Shown here: piece after piece, positions 15,324-23,284 of the stretch
How positions within the stretch are numbered: position 1 is the stretch's first letter
Layout: each line of letters starts with the position of its first letter
Origin: DASVDE01 sp035558955
Lineage (GTDB): Bacteria; Actinomycetota; Thermoleophilia; Solirubrobacterales; 70-9
Direction of reading: 5' to 3'
DNA length: 38,724 bases
Assembly: GCA_035558955.1 (NCBI GenBank)
Contig: DATMBX010000161.1
Location: 1-38,724, forward strand
The notes under the pieces: generated by a model
What the model was told of the DNA's origin: nothing
Seen by the model: only the letters and a program-made list of their open reading frames with translations
Database searches by the model: none
Position numbers and translations under genes: made by a program

Positions 15324-15383
15324 TTAGTTGCATCAAGCAACTAACCACGCTAAGGTGCGGTCAATTGAGTTGCTTGCCGCAAC
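15324..15383. promoter_or_regulatory. HxlR operator pair and divergent promoter
   Basis: Two copies of GTTGC-N5-GCAAC lie at 15327-15341 and 15369-15383. The first extends to an 8-bp-arm dyad, TTAGTTGC-N5-GCAACTAA (15324-15344). Their left edges are 42 bases apart, four helical turns, so dimers would bind the same face. A plus-strand promoter fits inside: TTGCAT (15328-15333), 17 bases, TAAGGT (15351-15356). The first operator covers the -35 and the second lies just past the start point, a repression layout. Confidence 0.75.
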
Positions 15384-15406
15384 CCAGCCCGATCGGAGGT
15401 GCTGAG

Positions 15407-15520
15407 ATGAAGCTGATTCGGACACGCAGACGCCATCGCCGCAAGCTCAAGAAGAAGATCGCCATCACTCAAGCGGAGATCACCGCGGATCTGCTCTACC
15501 CCGGGAGCCTCGATCGATGA
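15407..15520 (+). CDS. Small basic protein, 37 residues
   Basis: ATG 15407 with GGAGG (15395-15399) 7 bases upstream, behind the operator-covered promoter. The product starts MKLIRTRRRHRRKLKKKIA, about half of it Arg/Lys/His, and ends with the neutral QAEITADLLYPGSLDR. The basic stretch could contact nucleic acid or a membrane; there is no hydrophobic segment. The good ribosome-binding site and the controlled promoter make it likely to be translated. I do not recognise a family. The stop overlaps the next ATG (ATGA), so a second very short frame is coupled to it. Confidence 0.55.
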   Translation: MKLIRTRRRHRRKLKKKIAITQAEITADLLYPGSLDR

Positions 15521-15606
15521 GCGACGACGGGGTGGCAGCCAAAGTCGCCGCCGCGGCGCGCAACGGCGGTACCGCTGTGGACGCGGCGCTCGCTTTCGCT
15601 GCATGA
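15517..15606 (+). CDS. 29-residue frame coupled to the small basic protein (possible GGT remnant)
   Basis: ATG 15517 overlaps the preceding stop. The 29 residues are Ala-rich and end NGGTAVDAALAFAA. That end resembles the GGNAVDAA motif at the start of gamma-glutamyltransferase-family proteins (compare GGNAVDAAVCAAL in the gene at 1953), so this may be the leftover of a decayed gene rather than a functional peptide. No similarity to GGT continues after the TGA at 15604. Translation is plausible by coupling, function unknown. Confidence 0.3.
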   Translation: MSDDGVAAKVAAAARNGGTAVDAALAFAA

Positions 15607-15619
15607 TCCTCGGCGGGGA

Positions 15620-17056
15620 CTAGGCGGAGAGCCGGCGGGCCAGCTCGACGAGGAGGCGGACGCCGTAGCCGCTGGCGTCGTTGCCGGTGTACTCGCGGCC
15701 GACGTCCCAGGCGGTGCCGGCGATGTCGACGTGGGCCCAGGGGGTCTCGCCGACGAACTCCTCGAGGAAGGAGCCGGCGTAGATCGTGCCGGCCTTGCGC
15801 TTCGCCGAGGCATTGGTGAGGTCGGCGACGGTGCCTCTGGTCAGTTCCTTGTACTCGGAGTGGAGGGGGAGGCGCCAGGTCAGCTCGCCGGTCTTTTCTC
15901 CGGCGTCGATCACCGCGCCCGCCAGCTCGTCGTCGTTTGAGATCACCGCCGCGTAGGTCGAGCCGAGGGCGATCATCACGGCGCCGGTCAGTGTCGCCAG
16001 ATCGACGATCCGCTCCGCGCCCAGCTCGACCGCGTAGGCGAGAGCGTCGGCGAGGATCAGGCGGCCCTCGGCGTCGGTGTTGTTGACCTCGACCGTCTTG
16101 CCGTTGTACTGGGTGATGATGTCGCCCGGCTTGATCGCCGTGCCCGAAGGCATGTTCTCGGTCGCGGGGATCACGGCGACGAGGTCGATCGGCAGCGCCA
16201 GCTCCGCGATCGCCGCAACCGCCTGCAGCACCGCGGCCGCCCCCGACATGTCCATCTTCATCTCCTGCATGCCGGCCGAGGGCTTGATCGAGATGCCGCC
16301 GGTGTCGAAGGTGACGCCCTTGCCTACGAGGCCCAGGGTCGGGCCGTCGCCGCCTCCGGAATAGCGCAGCACGATCAGCTGCGGCTCCTCTTCGCTGCCC
16401 TGGCTGACAGCGACCAACCCGCCCATCTCCTTGGCGGCGATCTCCTCCCGGCCGAGCACCTCGGTTCTGACCGCCGCGTGGGCGGAGGCGATCTCGCGTG
16501 CCCGCCGGGCCAGGTAGGAGGGCGTGGCGACGTTGGACGGCAGGCTCTGCAGGTCGCGGGCGCGGTTCTGGGCCTCGGCGCAGACGCGGGCGGCCTCCGC
16601 TGTGTCGGCGACCCCGGCGGGGCCCAGCAGCGTCAGCGACTCGATCGAGGGCGGGGGAGGGTCGTCAGGGTCACGGCTGAGGAAGCGGTCGAAGCGGTAC
16701 GCGCCGAGAATCGTGCCCGTGACGAGCCCTTCGGCCGTTGCGTCGTCGTCGCCTGAGTCCGGAAGCGCCCAGGCGAGCGACGTCGTCTCCGCCTTGCCCG
16801 CCTCCTTTGCGACCAACGCGGCGACGATCCGGGCACGCTCGGCGTTCATCTCCTCGCGCTTGCCGAGGCCGGCGACGAGGACGCGATCGGGGCGATCGGG
16901 ATGCAGCAGCGCCAGCTTCTTGAAGCCGCCTTTGGCGTCCGCCGCGCCGGGGGCCGAAACGAGTTCGGCGGGTAGCTCGTCGCCTTCGAAGAGCCCGATC
17001 GCGAGCAGGTCGGCGTCGAGTCTGCCGATCTCGGCTTGGCGGACGTCGACGTTCAT
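15620..17056 (-). CDS. pepA: Leucyl aminopeptidase (M17)
   Basis: 478 residues from ATG 17056 (GTG 17059 adds one residue). Two-metal aminopeptidase removing N-terminal residues from peptides in the cytoplasm. The N-terminal half is the divergent macro-like domain. The catalytic C-terminal half carries VGKGVTFDTGGISIKP (catalytic Lys, metal Asp), MKMDMSGAAAV, and the M17 signature NNTDAEGRLILADAL with metal-binding Asp and Glu, then DLATLTGAVMIALG. Length and motif spacing are those of a full-length, active PepA. The start overlaps the TGA of leader element C (TGATG), so translation is probably coupled to that 22-codon frame. It is divergent from a thiolase gene. Confidence 0.95.
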   Translation of the reverse strand: MNVDVRQAEIGRLDADLLAIGLFEGDELPAELVSAPGAADAKGGFKKLALLHPDRPDRVLVAGLGKREEMNAERARIVAALVAKEAGKAETTSLAWALPDSGDDDATAEGLVTGTILGAYRFDRFLSRDPDDPPPPSIESLTLLGPAGVADTAEAARVCAEAQNRARDLQSLPSNVATPSYLARRAREIASAHAAVRTEVLGREEIAAKEMGGLVAVSQGSEEEPQLIVLRYSGGGDGPTLGLVGKGVTFDTGGISIKPSAGMQEMKMDMSGAAAVLQAVAAIAELALPIDLVAVIPATENMPSGTAIKPGDIITQYNGKTVEVNNTDAEGRLILADALAYAVELGAERIVDLATLTGAVMIALGSTYAAVISNDDELAGAVIDAGEKTGELTWRLPLHSEYKELTRGTVADLTNASAKRKAGTIYAGSFLEEFVGETPWAHVDIAGTAWDVGREYTGNDASGYGVRLLVELARRLSA

Positions 17057-17124
17057 CACACGATTTCGCGCTTCGCTCCCGGCGCAAAGAACCAGATATG
17101 CATGCTTGGTCGCTCTGCGCTCAT
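17056..17124 (-). CDS. 22-residue leaderless leader peptide, dispersed element copy C
   Basis: ATG at 17124-17122 opens 22 codons ended by TGA (17058-17056). The peptide starts MSAERPSMHIW and ends FFAPGAKREIV, so it differs from copy B at 5 of 22 residues including the first. TAGACT on the minus strand (17138-17133) is 8 bases upstream, which would make the mRNA start at or within a base or two of the ATG. The stop shares a base with the pepA ATG. This is the best-preserved copy of the 69-base element. Confidence 0.6.
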   Translation of the reverse strand: MSAERPSMHIWFFAPGAKREIV

Positions 17125-17132
17125 GGCGGGCG

Positions 17133-17138
17133 AGTCTA
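17133..17138 (-). promoter_or_regulatory. -10 box of leader C / pepA
   Basis: TAGACT (minus strand) 8 bases before the leader ATG. The rest of the 126-base gap to the thiolase (17125-17250) should hold the thiolase promoter; TATCGT near 17172 is a candidate -10 there, with an AAAGG ribosome-binding site just before its ATG. Confidence 0.5.
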
Positions 17139-17250
17139 TGACGTTGCGCACAGCGGCCGACCGGAGCCTCCCGCTATCGTTCCCTGCATCGGGCCATGCG
17201 GCCCACGTTCGAGCCGAGACCCGGCATAAAACCAAGACGAAAGGTCCGCG

Positions 17251-18435
<1,185 letters not shown>

Positions 18436-18437
18436 CT

Positions 18438-19223
18438 TTGAGCCGCGCCGCGGCTTTCTTCGATCTGGACAAGACCCTGATGGCGGGGTCGAGCGGGATG
18501 CAGTTCGCCCGCATCGCCACCCGCCGGAAGATCGTCAGCCGCCGCCAGCTCGCGAGCTGGGGAGTCGAACACCTGCGCTACCGGCTGCGGGGCACAACCG
18601 ACGCGCGCACCGCCGAAGTGCTGCGTATCGCCCGCGAGCTGATCACGGGCGTCTCCGCGACGACTGTCGACCGCATGGGCCCGGAGGTGATGGCGGCGAT
18701 CCTGCCGCGCGTATTTCCGCAGATGCTGGACGAGGTCTACGCCCACCAGGATGCCGGCCGCGCCACCTTCATCGTCAGCGCCGCCGGCAACGGCGTGGTC
18801 GAGTCCCTCGCCCATGTGCTGGGGATGGAGGGTGGGATCGGAACCAGATACGAGGTCGATGACGAGGGCAACTTCACCGGTCGCTTCGACGGTCCCTTCG
18901 TCTACGGCCCCGGCAAGGTCGAGGCGATGGAGGCCTTCGCCGCCGCGCATGACATCGACCTCGGCGAGTCCTACGCCTACTCCGACTCGCTCTCCGACCT
19001 GCCCATGCTGCGCGCCGTCGGCCATCCCGTCGTCGTCAACCCCGACCCGCCGCTAGCGGAGATCGCCAGGGAGGAGGGATGGCAGTCGATGCGCTTCGAG
19101 CGCCTCGGTCGCCGCCTCGTCGCCCTCGCCGTCACCCTGCTGGCGACCGTCGCCGGCTTCGGCGCCTCCCGGGTCGCCGGCCGCCGCAAGCCGGCGCCCC
19201 GCCGCTTCCCGGCACGGCGCTAA
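18438..19223 (+). CDS. HAD-IB family phosphatase with C-terminal hydrophobic segment
   Basis: 261 residues from TTG 18438; no better start exists in this frame because upstream codons run into the thiolase. HAD motifs: I, FFDLDKTLMAGSS (DxDxT, residues 8-20); II, FIVSAAGNG; III, GPGKVEAM; IV, AYSDSLSDLPML (DxxxD). This is the SerB-like HAD-IB group, which includes phosphoserine-phosphatase-like and lipid-phosphate phosphatases. A hydrophobic segment (LVALAVTLLATVAGFGA, about 230-246) followed by Arg/Lys/Pro-rich residues suggests a C-terminal membrane anchor with a basic cytoplasmic tail, so a lipid-linked substrate is possible. A palindromic repeat begins 9 bases after the stop. Confidence 0.85.
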   Translation: MSRAAAFFDLDKTLMAGSSGMQFARIATRRKIVSRRQLASWGVEHLRYRLRGTTDARTAEVLRIARELITGVSATTVDRMGPEVMAAILPRVFPQMLDEVYAHQDAGRATFIVSAAGNGVVESLAHVLGMEGGIGTRYEVDDEGNFTGRFDGPFVYGPGKVEAMEAFAAAHDIDLGESYAYSDSLSDLPMLRAVGHPVVVNPDPPLAEIAREEGWQSMRFERLGRRLVALAVTLLATVAGFGASRVAGRRKPAPRRFPARR

Positions 19224-19231
19224 AACAGAGC

Positions 19232-19278
19232 TTCCGCTGCGACTTATCCCTGACATACGGGGATAAGTCGCAGTGGAG
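19232..19278. repeat. 47-base palindromic repeat, copy 1 (terminator-like)
   Basis: Arms CCGCTGCGACTTATCCC (19234-19250) and its partner (19260-19276) pair over 17 bp with one G-T, and two more outer pairs form. The loop is TGACATACG. It matches the element at 31453-31499 in 43 of 47 positions. It lies between the HAD gene and icmA on the same strand and probably ends the thiolase-HAD transcript, although there is no T-run. Confidence 0.8.
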
Positions 19279-19293
19279 CGGGAGAGTGGCATC

Positions 19294-19299
19294 TAGACT
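19294..19299 (+). promoter_or_regulatory. Leaderless -10 box of the mutase operon
   Basis: TAGACT, preceded by CATC as at rpmE, lies 6 bases before the GTG at 19306. No -35 box is seen 16-18 bases upstream; that position falls in the right arm of the palindromic repeat. Confidence 0.55.
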
Positions 19300-19305
19300 T
19301 CGCAC

Positions 19306-20925
19306 GTGGCCGCGGAACCGGGATCGAAGCCGGAGTTCAGACAGCGCGACGGGGAGTTCTCGACGATGTCGGGACACCCGATCGAGCCGCTCTACATCGC
19401 TGAGGATCTCCCGGCCGACGCCGAGGAGCGGATCGGCGTCCCCGGCGAGTATCCGTTCACCCGCGGCCCCTACCCCTCGATGTACCGGGGGAAGCTCTGG
19501 ACGATGCGCCAGTTCGCCGGCTTCGGCACGGTCGAAGAGACCAACGAGCGCTTCCACTACCTGCTCGACCACGGCCAGACCGGCCTTTCCACCGCCTTCG
19601 ACATGCCCACCCTGATGGGCTACGACTCCGACCACGCCCGCAGCCTCGGCGAGGTCGGCCGCGAGGGCGTCGCCGTCGACAGCCTCGACGACATGGAGCA
19701 GCTCTTCGCCGGCATCCCGCTCGGCGGCGTCACCACCTCGATGACGATCAACGCGCCGGCGGCGATTTTGCTCGCCTTCTACGTGCTCGTCGGCGAGGAG
19801 CAGGGGGTTCCGCCGGAGAAGCTCGGCGGAACGATCCAGACAGACATCCTCAAGGAGTACATCGCCCAGAAGGAGTGGTGCTTCCCGATCGAGCCGGCGA
19901 TGCGCCTGGTCACGGACATGATCGAGTGGTGCAGCGAGAACATGCCCCGCTGGCACCCGGTTTCGATCTCCGGCTACCACATCCGCGAGGCCGGCTCGAC
20001 CGCGCAGCAGGAACTGGCGTTCACGCTCAAGGACGGCTTCACCTACGTCGAGCGGGCGCTCGAGCGCGGCCTCGACGTCGACGACTTCGCCCCTCGCCTC
20101 TCCTTCTTCTTCAACGCCCACATCGACTTCTTCGAGGAGATCGCCAAGTACCGCGCGGCGCGCCGCATCTGGGCGCGGGAGATGAAGGAGACCTACGGCG
20201 CCAAGCGCGAGGAGTCGATGCGGCTGCGTTTCCACGCCCAGACCGCGGGCGTCTCGCTGACGGCGCAGCAGCCGCTCAACAACGTCGTGCGGACCTCGCT
20301 GGAGGCGCTCGCGGCGGTGCTCGGCGGCGCTCAGTCGTTGCACACCAACTCCTTCGACGAGGCGCTGGCGTTGCCGACCGAGGAGGCGGTGCGCGTCGCC
20401 CTGCGCACCCAGCAGATCATCGGGCTGGAGTCTGGCGTCGTCAACACCGCCGACCCGCTCGGCGGCTCGTACTTCGTCGAGAAGCTGACCGACGAGATGG
20501 AGGCCGCCGCCTACGACTACTTCGCGCGAATCGACGAGTTGGGCGGGATGGTGGAGGCGATCCGCCAAAACTTCCCCCAGCGCGAGATCGCCGACGCCTC
20601 CTTCACCTATCAGCAGGAGCTGAACGAGCGCAAACGGATCGTCGTCGGCGTCAACGACTTCGCCCATGAGGAGGAGCCGACGCCGATCCTGCGCATCGAT
20701 CCGGCGCTGGAGCAAAAGCAGGTCGATCGCCTGCGGGTGACCCGCGACCGCCGCGACACCGCCGCGGTCGAGGGCGCCCTCGCCGAGCTGAAGCGCGCCG
20801 CCGCGACCGAGGAGAATCTGATGCCGCCGATCATCGCCGCCGCTCGCGCTCGGGCGACCGAGGGGGAGATGATCGCGGCGATGCAGGAAGTGTTCGGCAC
20901 CTATACCGAGTCCCCGGTCTTCTAA
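19306..20925 (+). CDS. icmA: B12-dependent acyl-CoA mutase large subunit, isobutyryl-CoA mutase type
   Basis: 539-residue TIM-barrel catalytic subunit without its own B12 domain. Automatic annotation would call it methylmalonyl-CoA mutase, but the two residues that separate the families point elsewhere. Methylmalonyl-CoA mutase has Tyr89 and Arg207 (Propionibacterium numbering); here they are Phe70 in TMRQFAGFG and Gln188 in KEYIAQKEW. These match Phe80 and Gln198 of Streptomyces isobutyryl-CoA mutase, with the same offset of 10. 2-hydroxyisobutyryl-CoA mutase would have Ile at the first site. Expected reaction: isobutyryl-CoA to n-butyryl-CoA, linking valine breakdown to beta-oxidation; pivalyl-CoA mutase is a close alternative. 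GTG start is apparently leaderless. IcmB follows after 13 bases. Confidence 0.88.
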   Translation: MAAEPGSKPEFRQRDGEFSTMSGHPIEPLYIAEDLPADAEERIGVPGEYPFTRGPYPSMYRGKLWTMRQFAGFGTVEETNERFHYLLDHGQTGLSTAFDMPTLMGYDSDHARSLGEVGREGVAVDSLDDMEQLFAGIPLGGVTTSMTINAPAAILLAFYVLVGEEQGVPPEKLGGTIQTDILKEYIAQKEWCFPIEPAMRLVTDMIEWCSENMPRWHPVSISGYHIREAGSTAQQELAFTLKDGFTYVERALERGLDVDDFAPRLSFFFNAHIDFFEEIAKYRAARRIWAREMKETYGAKREESMRLRFHAQTAGVSLTAQQPLNNVVRTSLEALAAVLGGAQSLHTNSFDEALALPTEEAVRVALRTQQIIGLESGVVNTADPLGGSYFVEKLTDEMEAAAYDYFARIDELGGMVEAIRQNFPQREIADASFTYQQELNERKRIVVGVNDFAHEEEPTPILRIDPALEQKQVDRLRVTRDRRDTAAVEGALAELKRAAATEENLMPPIIAAARARATEGEMIAAMQEVFGTYTESPVF

Positions 20926-20938
20926 GGTTCCCGGCCGC

Positions 20939-21358
20939 ATGGAAGCCGCAACCGCTCGCAAGATCCGCGTCGTCGTCGCCAAGCCCGGCCTGGACGGGCA
21001 CGACCGCGGGGCAAAGATCATCGCCCGGGCGCTGCGCGACGCCGGCATGGAGGTGATCTACACCGGGCTGCATCAGACCCCCGAGCAGATCGCCGAGACG
21101 GTGATCCAGGAGGACGCCGACGCGGTCGGCCTCTCGATCCTCTCCGGCGCCCACATGACGCTGGTGCCGCGCATCGTCGAGCTGCTCGCCGAGCAGGGCG
21201 TCGACGACGTGCTGGTCACGGTGGGGGGGACGATTCCCGCCGAGGACATCCCGGAGTTGAAGAAGCTCGGCGTCTCCGAGGTCTTCACCCCCGGCGCGGG
21301 CACCGACGACATAGTCGACTTCATCCGCGAGGGCGCCACAGAGCGCCACGCAACGTGA
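20939..21358 (+). CDS. icmB: B12-binding small subunit of acyl-CoA mutase
   Basis: 139 residues, the usual size of IcmB (about 136). The cobalamin-binding signature DxHxxG is GLDGHDRGAK (Asp19, His21, Gly24), with the lower-ligand His. GLSILSGAHMTL and VTVGGTIPAED, the other nucleotide-tail contacts, are present. With the large subunit it forms the heterotetrameric mutase. TAA of icmA is part of a TAAGGT hexamer 10 bases before this ATG, which might give an extra promoter, but co-transcription with icmA is the simple reading. The MeaB GTPase at 9827 is the likely reactivation partner. Confidence 0.93.
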   Translation: MEAATARKIRVVVAKPGLDGHDRGAKIIARALRDAGMEVIYTGLHQTPEQIAETVIQEDADAVGLSILSGAHMTLVPRIVELLAEQGVDDVLVTVGGTIPAEDIPELKKLGVSEVFTPGAGTDDIVDFIREGATERHAT

Positions 21359-21394
21359 CGAAAGCCACATTGGTAGACGTCACGCCGCCGTATG

Positions 21395-21428
21395 TATAGA
21401 TAGACTGATTGACTGGTCAGTCAACCAG
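21395..21428 (+). promoter_or_regulatory. etfBA promoter with FadR/TetR-type operator
   Basis: TATAGA (21395-21400) and TAGACT (21401-21406) are candidate -10 boxes. A dyad CTG-N-TTGACT-GGTC-AGTCAA-N-CAG (21405-21428) covers the start point. Its TGACTGGTCA core resembles sites of TetR-family fatty-acid regulators such as Bacillus FadR, which controls etfBA there. The regulator gene is not in this window. Confidence 0.6.
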
Positions 21429-21455
21429 AGAAACCGAGTCCCAAGGAGCTAAATC

Positions 21456-22247
21456 TTGAAGATCTGCGTCCTGGTCAAGGAGGTACCGGACGCCGCCGTC
21501 CAGAAGCGCATCGACTCCAACACGATGCGGCTGGACCGTAGCGGTGAGAAGAACCTCAACCCCTTCGATACACACGCCATTGAGGCCGCCATGCAGATCA
21601 AGGAGGGCGGCGCGATTCCGGTCGAGGAGGTCGTCGCGGTGACGATGGGCCCCGACTCCGCGGTCCGCGCTCTGCATAAGGCGGTCGCCCTAGGCGCCGA
21701 TCGCTCGGTGCACCTCAGCGACGACGCCCTGTCGGGCTCCGACGTCTGCGCCACCGGCTACTCGCTGGCCAAGGTGCTGGAGTCCGAGAGCCCCGACCTG
21801 GTCCTCCTCGGCCAGCAGTCCGACGATGGCGAGTGCTACACGATCGGCGCCGTAGTGGCCGACCACCTGCAGATGCCTTCGCTGACGCAGGTGATCAAGA
21901 TCGACGTCGAGGACGGCAAGCTGCGCTGCGAGCGCCAGGCCGAGTACGGCTACGACACGGTCGAGGTGGAGCTGCCCGCGGTGATCAGCGTCGGCGACGC
22001 GATCAACGAGCCGCGCTACCCGAGCCTGAAGGCGATCATGGGGGCGAAGAGAAAGCCCCTCGACGCGAAGGCGACCGGCGATGTCGGCATCGACGGCGGC
22101 ATGGTCGGCGAATCCGGCTCAAAGACAGCGGTCCTCGCGCTCAACCCGCCGCCGGCCAAGGAGGCCGGGGAGATCATCGAGGACGAGGACACCAACGAGA
22201 CGGTCGAGAAGATCGTCGCCTGGCTCGACGAGAGGAAGCTGATCTAG
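21456..22247 (+). CDS. etfB: Electron transfer flavoprotein beta subunit
   Basis: 263 residues from TTG 21456, supported by AAGGAG 7 bases upstream. ETF is the soluble FAD/AMP heterodimer that takes electrons from acyl-CoA dehydrogenases. Family features: KICVLVKEVPDA at the start, NPFDTHAIEAAMQIKE, VTMGPDSAVRALHKAVALGAD, LLGQQSDDGECYTIGAVVADHL and VISVGDAINEPRYPSLKAIM (the EtfB signature region). ATG of etfA follows the TAG stop without a gap. The leadered transcript with an operator-like dyad contrasts with the leaderless genes nearby and suggests control by acyl-CoA availability. Confidence 0.96.
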   Translation: MKICVLVKEVPDAAVQKRIDSNTMRLDRSGEKNLNPFDTHAIEAAMQIKEGGAIPVEEVVAVTMGPDSAVRALHKAVALGADRSVHLSDDALSGSDVCATGYSLAKVLESESPDLVLLGQQSDDGECYTIGAVVADHLQMPSLTQVIKIDVEDGKLRCERQAEYGYDTVEVELPAVISVGDAINEPRYPSLKAIMGAKRKPLDAKATGDVGIDGGMVGESGSKTAVLALNPPPAKEAGEIIEDEDTNETVEKIVAWLDERKLI

Positions 22248-23219
22248 ATGGCAGGCATCCTGACCTACGCCCTCCACGACGACGAGGGCAACTTCAATAA
22301 GAACTCGCTCGGGGCGATCTCCGAGGCGGCCAAGCTGGCCGGCGAGGTCGGCGGCGAAGCCGCTGCCCTGGTCGTCGGCGATATCGCCGACGACGCCTGC
22401 GCCGGACTCGGCAACTGGGGCGCGGCGAAGGTCTACCGCGCCAAGGACGTGCCCGAGGGCCTCGCCCAGCCGATCGTCGACGCGATGGCAAAGGTGATCC
22501 AGGACGAGGGCTTCAGCTACGCCCTGTTCGGCGGCGGCCTGCTCGGCTTCGAGATCGGCGCCGGGCTGACCGCGCGGCTGAATGCCGGCGTGACGATGGA
22601 GGTGACCGAGGTCAAGGCGCAGGACGGCAAGCTGGTCGCCGAGCGCCCGATCCTGCAGGACTCCCAGATCGCCGACGTCGGCTACGTCGCCGAGCCGGGG
22701 ATCATCATCGGGCGCCTCAACGCGTTCGACGCCAACGAGACCGGCGGGGCCGCCGAGGTCGTCGACATCCAGGTAGAGCTCTCGCCCTGGTCGACCAAGG
22801 CGAAGATGGTCCAGCGCGGCGAGCAGCGCGGCGCCGACGTCAACATCGAGGACGCCGACATCCTCGTCGGCGGCGGTCGAGGCCTCGGCGCGGCCGAGGG
22901 CTTCAAGCAGTGCGAGGAGCTGGCCGAGGCGATGGGCGGGGCGGTTGCCGCCACCCGCGCCGTGGTCGATGCCGGCTGGTATCCCTACGCCGCCCAGATC
23001 GGCCAGACCGGCAAGACGGTCGCGCCGAAGCTGTACCTGGCCGCTGGCGTCTCCGGGGCGATCCAGCACAAGGTCGGCATGCAGAGCTCGGAGAACATCC
23101 TCGCGATCAACAAGGATCCGAACGCGCCGATATTCGAGTTCTCGGATCTCGGCGTGGTGGGCGACCTGCACAAGATCGTCCCCAAGCTGACCGAGGCGAT
23201 CAAGGCTAAGAAGGGATGA
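22248..23219 (+). CDS. etfA: Electron transfer flavoprotein alpha subunit
   Basis: 323 residues, immediately after etfB. The C-terminal FAD-binding domain is complete: LVGGGRGLGAAEGFKQCEEL, ATRAVVDAGWYPYAAQIGQTG, LYLAAGVSGAIQHKVGM, and AINKDPNAPIFEFSDLGVVGDL, the standard EtfA signature. The N-terminal domain (about 1-180) has the normal alpha/beta fold pattern. With EtfB it should pass electrons from the acyl-CoA dehydrogenase to the ETF-quinone oxidoreductase encoded 65 bases downstream. Nothing unusual was seen in length or motifs. Confidence 0.96.
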   Translation: MAGILTYALHDDEGNFNKNSLGAISEAAKLAGEVGGEAAALVVGDIADDACAGLGNWGAAKVYRAKDVPEGLAQPIVDAMAKVIQDEGFSYALFGGGLLGFEIGAGLTARLNAGVTMEVTEVKAQDGKLVAERPILQDSQIADVGYVAEPGIIIGRLNAFDANETGGAAEVVDIQVELSPWSTKAKMVQRGEQRGADVNIEDADILVGGGRGLGAAEGFKQCEELAEAMGGAVAATRAVVDAGWYPYAAQIGQTGKTVAPKLYLAAGVSGAIQHKVGMQSSENILAINKDPNAPIFEFSDLGVVGDLHKIVPKLTEAIKAKKG

Positions 23220-23224
23220 CGTTG

Positions 23225-23251
23225 CCGGGGGGCTCCTCGTGGGTCCCCCGG
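23225..23251 (+). other. Intercistronic hairpin between etfA and ETF-QO genes
   Basis: CCGGGGGG-CTC pairs with GGG-TCCCCCGG over 11 bp (two G-T pairs) with a five-base loop. No T-run follows, so it looks like a stabilising or attenuating element within an etfBA-etfQO transcript rather than a full terminator. The next gene has its own GGAG ribosome-binding site. Confidence 0.5.
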
Positions 23252-23284
23252 TCACCTTCACCTAACGACCGATTGGAGTAAGCG

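Noticed and set aside
19306..20925. Annotation as methylmalonyl-CoA mutase
   Set aside because: The Tyr/Arg pair needed for the methylmalonyl carboxylate is Phe70/Gln188; the IcmA assignment fits better.
19132..21048. A 638-codon minus-strand open frame opposite the mutase genes
   Set aside because: Composition is shadow-like and the plus-strand genes are unmistakable with complete active sites.
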